Below, one piece after another: positions 5,513 through 14,921 of a DNA stretch of 26,535 bases (position 1 is the first letter of the stretch; each line of letters starts with the position of its first letter). The DNA is from Lachnospiraceae bacterium (GTDB lineage: Bacteria > Bacillota > Clostridia > Lachnospirales > Lachnospiraceae), in assembly GCA_900752065.1 (NCBI GenBank), contig CAADTT010000035.1, positions 1-26,535 on the forward strand. The letters run 5' to 3'. Under the pieces are notes generated by a model. It was given only the letters and a program-made list of their open reading frames with translations. It was not told the DNA's origin and did not search any database. The translations under genes and the position numbers were made by a program.

Positions 5513-8500
5513 ATGATGAAGGAAAAAGGAAACAAACAAAGACTTCGTTCTTTCATGGCGGCACTCTTAGCATTGGTGCTGGCGTTTTCACCTGTTTTGT
5601 CAAGTATTCCGGCGATACAGGCAGAAGCGGCAGATGCAAAGATATGGTACCATGTGGAGACGGGAAGCGGAAACGGAAATGCACACACATATTCCGATGC
5701 ATCCACAAGCCCGGCTGCGGTGCTGTTACACAGGACGGCAACAATGCCGGCAGACGGAACATTCAGTGTGACATATGAGAAGCAGGGCGATAATACGGCA
5801 TCTGCAAGACTCGGATTCTTCTATACTTATGTGGATGACAGCAATTTCCTGTATGTGGGATTTGACACGCAGAGCCACTGGTTTTACGAGTACAAGGTGA
5901 ATGGCGGCGGATCCTACAGTACGATTTCAGGGCTTCCGGATCAGACAGACGGTTCCAGAACAGATTTCTCTATTTCTGTAAGTCGTGAAGCGTTAACTGT
6001 AAAAGTTAACGATACGATAAAGTCTGTGAATGTTCAGGATTTTGTGTCATTGATGGAAAAGGCCGGCGGAAATGGAAGATTTGGTTTCAGAGGCGGAAAT
6101 CCGACGTCCTTCCATTTTACGGATGCCAAGGTGAACAATGAAGCAGTCAGCAATGAGTGGGGATTCCTTGCAGACTGCGCAGGACAGACATTCCAAGAGG
6201 AAGAACCTGTTCCGGTCTACACGGTGACTGGTACGGTAAAGAATACAGCAAACCAGCCGATTGCAGGTGCAAATGTCCGCATCGGTTATTCAAGTACAAA
6301 AACAGATGCTGCCGGCAGCTTTTCAATCGATGTTGAGGAGGGAACCTACGATGTGACAGTATCTGCGGCAGGCTATGCAGCTCAGACAGTTGCTGGAGTC
6401 GAAATAAATTCGAATAAGAGTTTAGAGGCAATGTCACTGGTAGAAAAGGCGGCTGTTGTATATAAGAATTATATTCAGAAGGACAGTATCAAGGCGGCAG
6501 TGAGCGAGAAGTTCCCGCAGGTTATGCAGTATAAGCTGAACGTAGACGGGAACGAAAAAGTATTCGCAGGGCAGGAGGATGAACTGTCAGTCATCAAAAT
6601 TAACGGTGTGGCGATCACGCCGGTTATGGGTGATGTGCAGATCAATGCGGACAATGCGGTATATCCGATGACACTGAAAAAGGATTCCATTGATATGGAA
6701 ATGACAGTCAAAATTTCCGTAAAGGAAAATGATCTGACCTGGGAAGTGACGGATATTACCAAAAAAGAAGGCTGTGCAAAGATCCATACGATCGAAGTAC
6801 CGGATCTGAACCTGGTTACGATTTCTGATGAGCAGAAGGATGCACAGTTTATGGGTGCGAATGTATCTGGTAACGTACAGGTGAGCGGAGACGAAAAGAT
6901 CACCTTTGATGAGGGATTTTCTGCAAATTCTTCTGCGGGATATGCATATGGATTCCTGTCAGCGGACGGGATCAGTGCAGGCGTATGGAGCAATTCAGAA
7001 ATGGCAGGCGACAAGCGTCTGGTGCGCAATAATAGCGCAAACAGCATGTCGCTGACAAGTGCATTATGGTATTACGAGTACGGTGATCTGGCTGCTTCCG
7101 CAACCTTAGATGGTACGCCAGTCAGTGAACTGCCGAGCACAAAGGTATGCCTTGCAGGAGATGAGAACAGGGATGGCACTGTGGATTGGCAGGATGGAGC
7201 GATTGCATACCGTGATATTATGAACAATCCGTATGGTTCAGAAAATACAAAAGATCTTGTTAACTATCGTATTTCCATGAACTTCAGCAGTCAGGCAACA
7301 AATCCATATCTGAAGACAGCCGATAATATTAAAAAGGTTTATCTGGCGACAGATGGACTTCCGCAGGCAGTGATGATGAAAGGGTATGGAAGTGAGGGAC
7401 ACGATTCCGCAAACTCTGAGTACGGAAAGATCGCGGATCGTCTCGGCGGTCTGGAGGAACTGAAAAAGCTGAACTCCATCGCACATCAGTACCATACGCA
7501 GATGGGTATCCACATCAATGCGCAGGAGGTTTATCCGGAGGCGCAGTCTTTCACAAATGAGCTGATCAATGGCCCGAGTGCTCTTGGATGGGGATGGCTG
7601 GATCAGTCTTATACGATCAACCGTCCGTATGATCTGGCCAGCGGGCTTCGCTATAAGCGCCTGTTTCAGTTGTATGACCAGTTGAACGGTACTTCGCTTT
7701 ATGCAAATAAGTGGCCGGGTGTTGTAGGCACAGGCACGGACGAGACAGTAGCTGATGCGGAGACGATCGCAGAAACAGTTGCGGAAAAGAAGCTGACAAC
7801 GGATGAAAATCTCGACTTTATGTATCTGGACGTATGGTATGGAGATTCCTGGGAGACACGTAAGATTGCACAGCAGATCAACAGCCTGGGATGGAGATTT
7901 TCTACTGAGTTCGGATATGAAGGTGAGTATGATTCCACATGGCAGCACTGGGCAACAGAAGGTCACTACGGCGGCTCCAGCATGAAGGGACTGAACAGTG
8001 ATGTGATTCGGTTTATCCGAAATCACCAGAAGGATTCTTTTGTTCTGAATTATCCGTATTTTAATAACAGTTATGTCAAAGGAGCAAACGATAATCCGCT
8101 GTTGGGAGGATTTACCCTGACAGGATTTGAAGGATGGGGAGGCTCCAACGACAGCTTCAATACGTATATGACAGGAACCTTCGCGGAAAACTTACCGACG
8201 AAATTCCTTCAGCATTATCTGGTTTACAAGTGGGAGAACTATGAAGACGGACAGTCACCGGCAGGAAATCATGAGAAGCAGATCACGCTGAAAAATGAAG
8301 CGGGTGATACAGTCGTTGTAACCAGAAAGGAAGAGCAGAGAGAGGATAATTACATTGAAAGAATCATTACCCTGAACGGCAAAAAGGTTCTGGAGGATGT
8401 GACTTATCTTCTTCCGTGGACAGATTCTGACACAAATAAAGAAAAGCTGTACCACTATAATTATGAGGGAGGCACAACAACCTGGGAGCTGCAGGATGAT

Positions 8501-11500
8501 TGGGCCGATCTGAAAAATGTTATAGTTTATAAGCTGACAGACACAGGACGTACAGAGGAACAGACTGTTGCAGTGGTGGATGGTACAGTGACTCTGACGG
8601 CAGAAGCAAATACACCGTATGTTGTAGTAAAAGGCGAAGAAGCGCCGAAGACAGTTACATCCTGGAGTAACGGCGCACATGTAAAGGACACCGGATTTAA
8701 CAGCTATGCCGGTACTGGTGCAGGGGATGCGCTGGATGAAAATGTATGGTCCGGCGATGTGAAGAATGACAATGTAAAAGTTGTACGTGTAGCTACAGGA
8801 AATAAGTATCTTTCCATGGGAAGCGAAGAGCAGGGACTGGAAGTTACGACAGCGATCAAAGATCTGACTCCGGGGAAAAATTATGTAGCGGAAGTATACG
8901 TAGATAACAAGAGTGACGCAAAGGCATGGATTGAAGTATCAGCCGGAACAGAAACAGTTTCGAACTATACCTTGAAATCCTTTGCAGGAAACTATGTACA
9001 GTGTGATGCGCATAATAACCGCGGCATGGCGAACAGCAATATGCAGGTGATGCTGGTTTCCTTCACGGCAGAGAAAGCAATTGCAAGCCTGACGTTAAAG
9101 CGCGAGGCTGGTACAGGTATTACGTATTTTGATGATATTCGTATCGTTGAGAAAACATTAAATAATATTCAGGAAGATGGAAGTTTTAAACAGGACTTTG
9201 AAGAAGTTGTCCAGGGAATTTATCCGTTTGTGATCGGATCGGCACAGGGTGTCACAGACCAGGTGACACATCTGGCAGAGAAACATGATCCGTATACACA
9301 GTCAGGATGGGGAAATGTTATTCTGGACGATGTAATTGGCGGCACCTGGTCACTGAAGCATCACGGTAATAACTCAGGAATTATTTACCAGACGATTCCT
9401 CAGAATCTGCACCTTGAGCCGGGTGTGACCTATAAGGTAAGCTTTGATTATCAGGCAGGCCGTGACAATATGTACAGGATAGTAACAGGTGATGGCGATC
9501 AGATCACACAAACTTTTGATTATCTGGCAGGTACGGCTGCATCCGCAGTCGGAGGCAAGTCAACGACAGGAAAATTTGAATTTACAATTACAGGTTCCGG
9601 TACAGGACAGTCCTGGTTCGGTCTTTCCAGCACAAGTTTTACAGAGCAAAAGGGTGTGGATTACTGTTATGGACAGAAGGATTTCATTTTGGATAATCTG
9701 GTCGTGACCCCACAGGAAGGTCTTACGCTGAATGAGACAGATGTGGAGCTGAAAGGTGTTGGAGACAGCCGGAAGCTGACAGCAAGCCAGGAGGTTACAT
9801 GGAGTACTTCTGATGAAAATGTGGTGACGGTAGGTACAGACGGTTATATTCAGGCAGCGGGCGCCGGTACAGCAACGATTACTGCAACGGCAAAGACGAA
9901 CACTGCACTTACAGCGAGCTGCACGGTAACGGTAGCAACCAGTTCTGAGGTTGTAAACGAAAGCCCATTTGAAGCAGTTGCGGCAAACACAGAGCAGGGA
10001 GGCGACGAAGGGAAGGAGAAAGCAATCGACGGAAATACGTCGACTCACTGGCACTCGAATTGGAGCACAGGATTTACTGTAAGCGAGACAAATCCTGCAA
10101 TCCTTACAGCAACTCTGAAGGATGATGCAAAGGATTTCGGCGGATTTTATATTACACAGCGTTTAGGTAATGTAAACGGACTGATCAGCAAGCTTACGTA
10201 TGTGGCTGGTAATACTTTTGATGCGGCAACGAATACCGTTTCTGATGTGGTGAAAGAGGGAACCGTGGAAGTTCCTTCCGCGAGTGTTTCAGCAGGCGCG
10301 ACATTCGGTGTTGCGTTTGGCGAGAATATTAATGCAAAATATCTTCAGATCCGTGTACTGAATGGCGGCGGAAATTTTGCTGCGATAGCAGAACTGAGGA
10401 CATGTCTGAAGGTTGCATTTACGGATGAAGAGCTGCTTGAAGAAAAGCAGAATGCGAAAACTGCCTCTGATGCAGCAGCAACTACGGCGGATGAAGCGCT
10501 CACAAATGCTCAGACTGCTTTGACAGCAGCGAAAGCGGCAGAAGCAGCAGCAGAGGATAAGATTGCAGCAAATGTGGCTGTAAAAGAGGCAGAACTGGCA
10601 GTTAAGCAGGCAGAACTTAATAAGCAGGAGGCAGTGAAGCGGCAGCAGGAGGCAGCAGTAGCGCTGGCATTAATGGAAGCATCACAGTCTGAGGATGCGA
10701 CAGTAAAACAGCAGAAGCTGGCAGCGGCAGAAACTGCAAAAACTGCGATAGCAACAGCAGAAACAGAGATCCTGTCGATCAATGCGGCTTTAACAATGGC
10801 AAGATATGACGCGATTACTGCAAAGAGTGCTCTGGAAGTTCAGACAAAGGCTGCGGCGGTCAACGATGCGAAGACCGTTTATGATAGTACTTTACAGCCA
10901 TTGACAGATGCAAACAGCAAACTGGAGCAGGCGAAGGCTGCGAAAGAAGAAGCAGATAAGACAGGAACCGAGCTTGAAAAGGCAGAGGCGAATTTAAGAT
11001 TGGCAGAAGCGGAACTGGCCGTTGCAGAGGCGGTTCAAAATCAGGCTCTTGCACAGTGTGCATGGGAGACTGCCAAGGCAGAAGCAGCGTCAGCACGTGC
11101 AAATGTGGCTGCAACGGATGAAGAAGCCACAAGTGCAAGAGAAGAGGAAAAAACTGCAAATGAAGCTGCAGCGGCTGCAAGAGTTCAGATCGCAAATGGA
11201 AAGAAGACAATCAGCGCATGCAACAGCAGTCTTGCAAAGGCAGAAAAAGTAATTCAGGATCTGAAGAGTAGTACAACAGAACTTGCGGAGGCATTGGATA
11301 AAGCAGAAGCTGTTTATAAGGCAGGCGGAGCGGCATATACAGAAGCAAGCTGGAAGAAATTTGTGACTGCATATGAGAATGCGAGAGCAGCAGTAGGAGA
11401 CAGCTCTAAGACTCCAGATGAACTGTATGAATTGCAGAAAACTCTTGAAGATGCACAGAAGGCTCTCGAAAAGAAACCGGATGTGCAGGATAGTCTTGCG

Positions 11501-12166
11501 GAAGCAAAGAAGACGCTCAGTGAAACTCTGAAAGCAGCCGAAGCAGTCTATGCAGCAGGCGGAGCGGCCTATACAGAGGCAAGCTGGAAAGCATTTGCGG
11601 CAGCTTATGCAGCAGCAAAGAATCCGGCGGCAAACGCAGACGCGGCAGCGCTGAAAGCACTGGCAGAAGCGCTGAAAAAGGCACAGAGCGGACTGGTGAA
11701 AGCGGCAACACCGGCTCCTGCACCAACAGAAAAGCTGAAAAAAGGCGACACCGTTACCGTGAAGAATGTTGTCTACAAGGTAACAAATGCGGACAAGAAG
11801 ACAGTAGCGGCTGTGAAGGGAAAGAATAAGAAACTCGCATCTGTATCTATCGCTTCTACTGTTAAGGTAAAGGGTGAGACCTGCAAGGTTACTGCAGTAA
11901 ACGCAAAAGCATTCAAGGGCTATGCAAGACTTAAAAAGGTGACGATCGGAAAGAACGTTACAACAGTTGGCAAGCAGGCATTCTACGGATGCAAGAAGCT
12001 GACAAAAGTAAGCTTCAAGGGTACAGCAGTGAAATCCATCAAGTCAGCGGCATTTAAGAAAGCCAATGCAAAGATCAAGGTGACGCTGCCGAAGAAGCTG
12101 AAAGGCAAGAACCGAACAAAGCTGGTGAAACAGTTGAAAAAGGCAGGCATAAAGTCAGCAAAATAA
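5513..12166 (+). CDS. Secreted GH101 endo-alpha-N-acetylgalactosaminidase, multidomain
   Basis: 2217 residues; releases the core-1 disaccharide Gal-beta-1,3-GalNAc from Ser/Thr of mucin-type glycoproteins. Start ATG 5513 follows AGGAGG; the frame extends upstream to 5444 without need. Order: signal peptide about 1-40 (ends QAEAADA); LamG-like sandwich to about 230; carboxypeptidase-regulatory-like domain 235-308; GH101 sandwich; Ca-binding loop D550-D558; TIM barrel about 585-885 with predicted nucleophile D773 (YLDVW) and acid/base E799 (STEFGYEGEYD), matching D764/E796 of the pneumococcal enzyme; post-barrel sandwich; two galactose-binding-like domains (about 1044-1212, 1222-1401); Big_2 1403-1477; F5/8C (CBM32)-like 1479-1635; Ala/Glu/Lys coiled coil 1636-1916; two FIVAR-like domains; basic BspA-like LRR tail 2073-2217. 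There is no LPXTG motif or SLH domain, so attachment would be non-covalent. Confidence 0.95.
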   Translation: MMKEKGNKQRLRSFMAALLALVLAFSPVLSSIPAIQAEAADAKIWYHVETGSGNGNAHTYSDASTSPAAVLLHRTATMPADGTFSVTYEKQGDNTASARLGFFYTYVDDSNFLYVGFDTQSHWFYEYKVNGGGSYSTISGLPDQTDGSRTDFSISVSREALTVKVNDTIKSVNVQDFVSLMEKAGGNGRFGFRGGNPTSFHFTDAKVNNEAVSNEWGFLADCAGQTFQEEEPVPVYTVTGTVKNTANQPIAGANVRIGYSSTKTDAAGSFSIDVEEGTYDVTVSAAGYAAQTVAGVEINSNKSLEAMSLVEKAAVVYKNYIQKDSIKAAVSEKFPQVMQYKLNVDGNEKVFAGQEDELSVIKINGVAITPVMGDVQINADNAVYPMTLKKDSIDMEMTVKISVKENDLTWEVTDITKKEGCAKIHTIEVPDLNLVTISDEQKDAQFMGANVSGNVQVSGDEKITFDEGFSANSSAGYAYGFLSADGISAGVWSNSEMAGDKRLVRNNSANSMSLTSALWYYEYGDLAASATLDGTPVSELPSTKVCLAGDENRDGTVDWQDGAIAYRDIMNNPYGSENTKDLVNYRISMNFSSQATNPYLKTADNIKKVYLATDGLPQAVMMKGYGSEGHDSANSEYGKIADRLGGLEELKKLNSIAHQYHTQMGIHINAQEVYPEAQSFTNELINGPSALGWGWLDQSYTINRPYDLASGLRYKRLFQLYDQLNGTSLYANKWPGVVGTGTDETVADAETIAETVAEKKLTTDENLDFMYLDVWYGDSWETRKIAQQINSLGWRFSTEFGYEGEYDSTWQHWATEGHYGGSSMKGLNSDVIRFIRNHQKDSFVLNYPYFNNSYVKGANDNPLLGGFTLTGFEGWGGSNDSFNTYMTGTFAENLPTKFLQHYLVYKWENYEDGQSPAGNHEKQITLKNEAGDTVVVTRKEEQREDNYIERIITLNGKKVLEDVTYLLPWTDSDTNKEKLYHYNYEGGTTTWELQDDWADLKNVIVYKLTDTGRTEEQTVAVVDGTVTLTAEANTPYVVVKGEEAPKTVTSWSNGAHVKDTGFNSYAGTGAGDALDENVWSGDVKNDNVKVVRVATGNKYLSMGSEEQGLEVTTAIKDLTPGKNYVAEVYVDNKSDAKAWIEVSAGTETVSNYTLKSFAGNYVQCDAHNNRGMANSNMQVMLVSFTAEKAIASLTLKREAGTGITYFDDIRIVEKTLNNIQEDGSFKQDFEEVVQGIYPFVIGSAQGVTDQVTHLAEKHDPYTQSGWGNVILDDVIGGTWSLKHHGNNSGIIYQTIPQNLHLEPGVTYKVSFDYQAGRDNMYRIVTGDGDQITQTFDYLAGTAASAVGGKSTTGKFEFTITGSGTGQSWFGLSSTSFTEQKGVDYCYGQKDFILDNLVVTPQEGLTLNETDVELKGVGDSRKLTASQEVTWSTSDENVVTVGTDGYIQAAGAGTATITATAKTNTALTASCTVTVATSSEVVNESPFEAVAANTEQGGDEGKEKAIDGNTSTHWHSNWSTGFTVSETNPAILTATLKDDAKDFGGFYITQRLGNVNGLISKLTYVAGNTFDAATNTVSDVVKEGTVEVPSASVSAGATFGVAFGENINAKYLQIRVLNGGGNFAAIAELRTCLKVAFTDEELLEEKQNAKTASDAAATTADEALTNAQTALTAAKAAEAAAEDKIAANVAVKEAELAVKQAELNKQEAVKRQQEAAVALALMEASQSEDATVKQQKLAAAETAKTAIATAETEILSINAALTMARYDAITAKSALEVQTKAAAVNDAKTVYDSTLQPLTDANSKLEQAKAAKEEADKTGTELEKAEANLRLAEAELAVAEAVQNQALAQCAWETAKAEAASARANVAATDEEATSAREEEKTANEAAAAARVQIANGKKTISACNSSLAKAEKVIQDLKSSTTELAEALDKAEAVYKAGGAAYTEASWKKFVTAYENARAAVGDSSKTPDELYELQKTLEDAQKALEKKPDVQDSLAEAKKTLSETLKAAEAVYAAGGAAYTEASWKAFAAAYAAAKNPAANADAAALKALAEALKKAQSGLVKAATPAPAPTEKLKKGDTVTVKNVVYKVTNADKKTVAAVKGKNKKLASVSIASTVKVKGETCKVTAVNAKAFKGYARLKKVTIGKNVTTVGKQAFYGCKKLTKVSFKGTAVKSIKSAAFKKANAKIKVTLPKKLKGKNRTKLVKQLKKAGIKSAK

Positions 12167-12190
12167 AACAATAAAATAAAGGTAAACAGC

Positions 12191-12237
12191 AAAGGGGCAT
12201 ACGGAAGGCTGAAAGGCTTTCCCGTATGCCCCTTTTG
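12191..12237 (+). terminator. Strong terminator after GH101
   Basis: AAAGGGGCATACGG pairs with CCGTATGCCCCTTTT around GAAA/TTTC-rich inner sequence, with a T run at the 3' edge and A residues at the 5' edge. It may act in both directions. Confidence 0.88.
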
Positions 12238-12283
12238 CAGTTGGAAAGCATAGGAAGTACTTAAAGATGATGGAGGTGTTTTT

Positions 12284-14830
12284 ATGGAGAACAGGCGTGT
12301 CAGCACAGGATTACAGGGTCTTGACAAGGTAATTGATGATATGAGGCTGGGCGATAACGTAGTCTGGCAGGTGGAGAGCCTTGAGGATTATAAGGAGATC
12401 GTATCGCCTTATCTGAGACAGTCAAAAAAGGACGGCAGAGATATTTATTATATCCGGTTCGGAACACATGAACCGGTACTTTCCGAGGAGGAGCAGCGGG
12501 GAGTTACAACAGTAAAAATAGATGCGGCAAGGGGGTTTGAGTATTTTGCCACAAAGGTACACAGGGTGATTGAAAAGGCGGGGCTGAAGGCCTTCTATGT
12601 GTTTGACTGCCTGACAGACCTTCTGAAATTCTGGTATTCGGATATGATGATCGGAAACTTTTTCCGTGTCACCTGTCCCTATCTGTTTGAATTGGATACG
12701 ATTGCATATTTTGCACTGATCCGGGATGCACATACGAATGACACGGTGGCTCGTATTCGCGCCACAACACAGCTTCTTTTAGACCTTTACAATGTGCATG
12801 GAAATTATTATGTACATCCATTAAAAGTGTGGGAGCGTTCTTCCCCAACCATGTTTCTGCCGCACCTTCTCACAGAGGACGGGGCGGTGTGCATTTCCTC
12901 CAGCACCGATGCATCGATCCTGTCATCAAGATTTCATCTGGATGGAAGTAAGCTGGATTATTGGGACATAACCTTTGAGGATGCATACCGCACGCTTTCC
13001 GGACCGCAGAAGGAGCAGGATGAAGCGAAAGAGGTGCTTCTGAAAGTGCTGATCGGCGAAAAATCGCGGATGCTGGAGCTTTGCAGGAAATATTTCACCC
13101 TCAGGGATCTGATTAATATCAAATACCGGGAAATCGGGACGGGTATGATCGGCGGAAAGACGATCGGTATGCTTCTGGCAAGGAAGATTCTTGAGAGTGA
13201 TGAGGAAAAGCGGTTTGCCCCGGTGTTAGAAATGCATGACTCCTTCTATCTGGGCGCGGATGTATTTTATACCTACATTGTTCTGAACGGCTGCTGGACT
13301 CTGCGGACGAAGCAGAAGACAGAGGAAGGGTATTATAAATATGCGCCGGAGCTTCAGGAAAAGCTGCGTCATGGAAACTTCTCGGAGAGCATGCAGGAAC
13401 AGTTTAAGCGTATGTTGGAATACTTCGGTCAGTCGCCGATCATTGTTCGTTCCAGTTCTCTTCTGGAAGACAATTTCGGAAATGCCTTTGCCGGAAAATA
13501 TGACAGCGTGTTCTGTGCAAATCAGGGAACGCCGGAGGAGCGTTTTCAGGCATTTGTAGATGCGGTGCGCACGGTCTATGCCAGCACGATGAACATGGAT
13601 GCTCTGCATTACCGCCAGGACAGAGGGCTGATGGAGGAGGATGAGCAGATGGCGATCCTGATCCAGCGGGTATCTGGCGATCATTACGGCGAGTATTTCT
13701 TCCCTCATCTGGCAGGTGTAGGTAATTCCTCGAATCATTATGTGTGGTCTGAGCGGATCGATGGAGACGCGGGGATGCTCCGTCTCGTTTTTGGGCTGGG
13801 AACCAGGGCGGTGGACCGCATCGACGGGGACTATCCGAGGATCGTGAGCCTGGATGATCCCTTTAAGCTCCCGCCGATCTCAAACGGGGATGAAAGAAAA
13901 TTTTCCCAGCACTATATGGATCTGATCAATACGAAGCAGAACGCCTGGGCGCATCTGAGCGTAGACCGGGGAATGGAGCTGCCGGTCCACGCGGATAAAA
14001 GGCTTTTTGCCAGAGTGGACATGGAGACCAGCAGAAGAAAGAGGGAGCTGGGGATTCCGGGAAAGGCTTATATTATTGATTTTGAGCAGCTTTTTTCAAA
14101 GACGGACTTCGGAGATGTGATGAAGCAGATGCTCAAAAGGCTCTCTACCATCTATGACTATCCGGTGGATGTGGAGTTCTGCGTGAATTTTGATGAGAAA
14201 AATCATTATAAGATCAATCTGCTTCAGTGCCGTCCTTTACAGACGCGGGGACTGGGAAAGCCTGTAAAGCTGCCGGAGAGGGAACATGTGAAAAACTGTA
14301 TCCTGAAAACAGACGGCAACTTTATGGGCGGAAATGTACACTATAGAGTGGACTATATGGTCTATGTCCGTCCGGACCGCTATTTGGCGCTGCCGGAGCA
14401 GGAGCGGTATGGCGTGGCGAGAAAAATTGGCATCCTGAACCGGAAGCTGAAGGGGAAGAACGCAATTCTCATCGGACACGGGCGCTGGGGAACAACTACG
14501 ACATCTCTGGGCATTCCGGTAAACTTCACGGAGCTGTGCCACATGGAAGGGATTTTCGAGGTATCCTACACCCAGGGGCATCTGATGCCGGAACTTTCTT
14601 ACGGAAGCCACTTTTTCCAGGATCTGGTAGAGTCAGGCGTGTTTTACGGCGCCATCTTTGACGGAGACGAGGGGGTCGTATTTGACAGCAGCTATATTTT
14701 AGACCGTCCGAACCTGATCGAAGAGTTCACGGACAGCCAGTATGCGGATGTCATACAGGTCATCCGGAGTGAAGGAGTGGAGCTGTTCTCGGATACGGTG
14801 GAGCAGAGGATGATCTGTGTGGAGGTGTAG
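12284..14830 (+). CDS. KaiC-like (no P-loop) / PEP-pyruvate-binding ATP-grasp protein
   Basis: 848 residues, apparently cytoplasmic. Residues 1-250 resemble a KaiC/RecA-type domain (STGLQGLDKVIDDM opening), but where a Walker A GxxxxGKT is expected the sequence reads RLGDNVVWQVESLEDYKE, so ATP binding there is probably lost. Residues about 285-660 are a PPDK_N (PEP/pyruvate-binding, ATP-grasp-like) domain: GMIGGKTIGM, IIVRSSSLLEDNFGNAFAGKYD (R389) and the closing QCRPLQTRG (R650). The C-terminal part (about 665-848) carries GHGRWGTTTTSLGIPV and ELSYGSHFFQDL. The swivelling phosphohistidine and PEP-barrel domains of PEP synthase/PPDK are absent, so it is not a complete dikinase. GGAGGTG precedes the ATG. 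The reaction is unknown; phosphotransfer or sensing of PEP/pyruvate is inference. Confidence 0.8.
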   Translation: MENRRVSTGLQGLDKVIDDMRLGDNVVWQVESLEDYKEIVSPYLRQSKKDGRDIYYIRFGTHEPVLSEEEQRGVTTVKIDAARGFEYFATKVHRVIEKAGLKAFYVFDCLTDLLKFWYSDMMIGNFFRVTCPYLFELDTIAYFALIRDAHTNDTVARIRATTQLLLDLYNVHGNYYVHPLKVWERSSPTMFLPHLLTEDGAVCISSSTDASILSSRFHLDGSKLDYWDITFEDAYRTLSGPQKEQDEAKEVLLKVLIGEKSRMLELCRKYFTLRDLINIKYREIGTGMIGGKTIGMLLARKILESDEEKRFAPVLEMHDSFYLGADVFYTYIVLNGCWTLRTKQKTEEGYYKYAPELQEKLRHGNFSESMQEQFKRMLEYFGQSPIIVRSSSLLEDNFGNAFAGKYDSVFCANQGTPEERFQAFVDAVRTVYASTMNMDALHYRQDRGLMEEDEQMAILIQRVSGDHYGEYFFPHLAGVGNSSNHYVWSERIDGDAGMLRLVFGLGTRAVDRIDGDYPRIVSLDDPFKLPPISNGDERKFSQHYMDLINTKQNAWAHLSVDRGMELPVHADKRLFARVDMETSRRKRELGIPGKAYIIDFEQLFSKTDFGDVMKQMLKRLSTIYDYPVDVEFCVNFDEKNHYKINLLQCRPLQTRGLGKPVKLPEREHVKNCILKTDGNFMGGNVHYRVDYMVYVRPDRYLALPEQERYGVARKIGILNRKLKGKNAILIGHGRWGTTTTSLGIPVNFTELCHMEGIFEVSYTQGHLMPELSYGSHFFQDLVESGVFYGAIFDGDEGVVFDSSYILDRPNLIEEFTDSQYADVIQVIRSEGVELFSDTVEQRMICVEV

Positions 14831-14839
14831 GGATTCAAT

Positions 14840-14868
14840 TTGCTTTTTCCATAAACCAGTGATATAAT
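14840..14868 (+). promoter_or_regulatory. Promoter of the AAA/DUF4143 gene
   Basis: TTGCTT (14840-14845), 17-bp spacer, TATAAT (14863-14868) with an extended TGA immediately upstream. It begins 10 bp after the preceding stop codon, so the gene is transcribed on its own. Confidence 0.75.
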
Positions 14869-14921
14869 TGACTGGAAACTTGGGCAACAATATTCTTAAG
14901 TTCACAGCAGGGAGGCATGCT

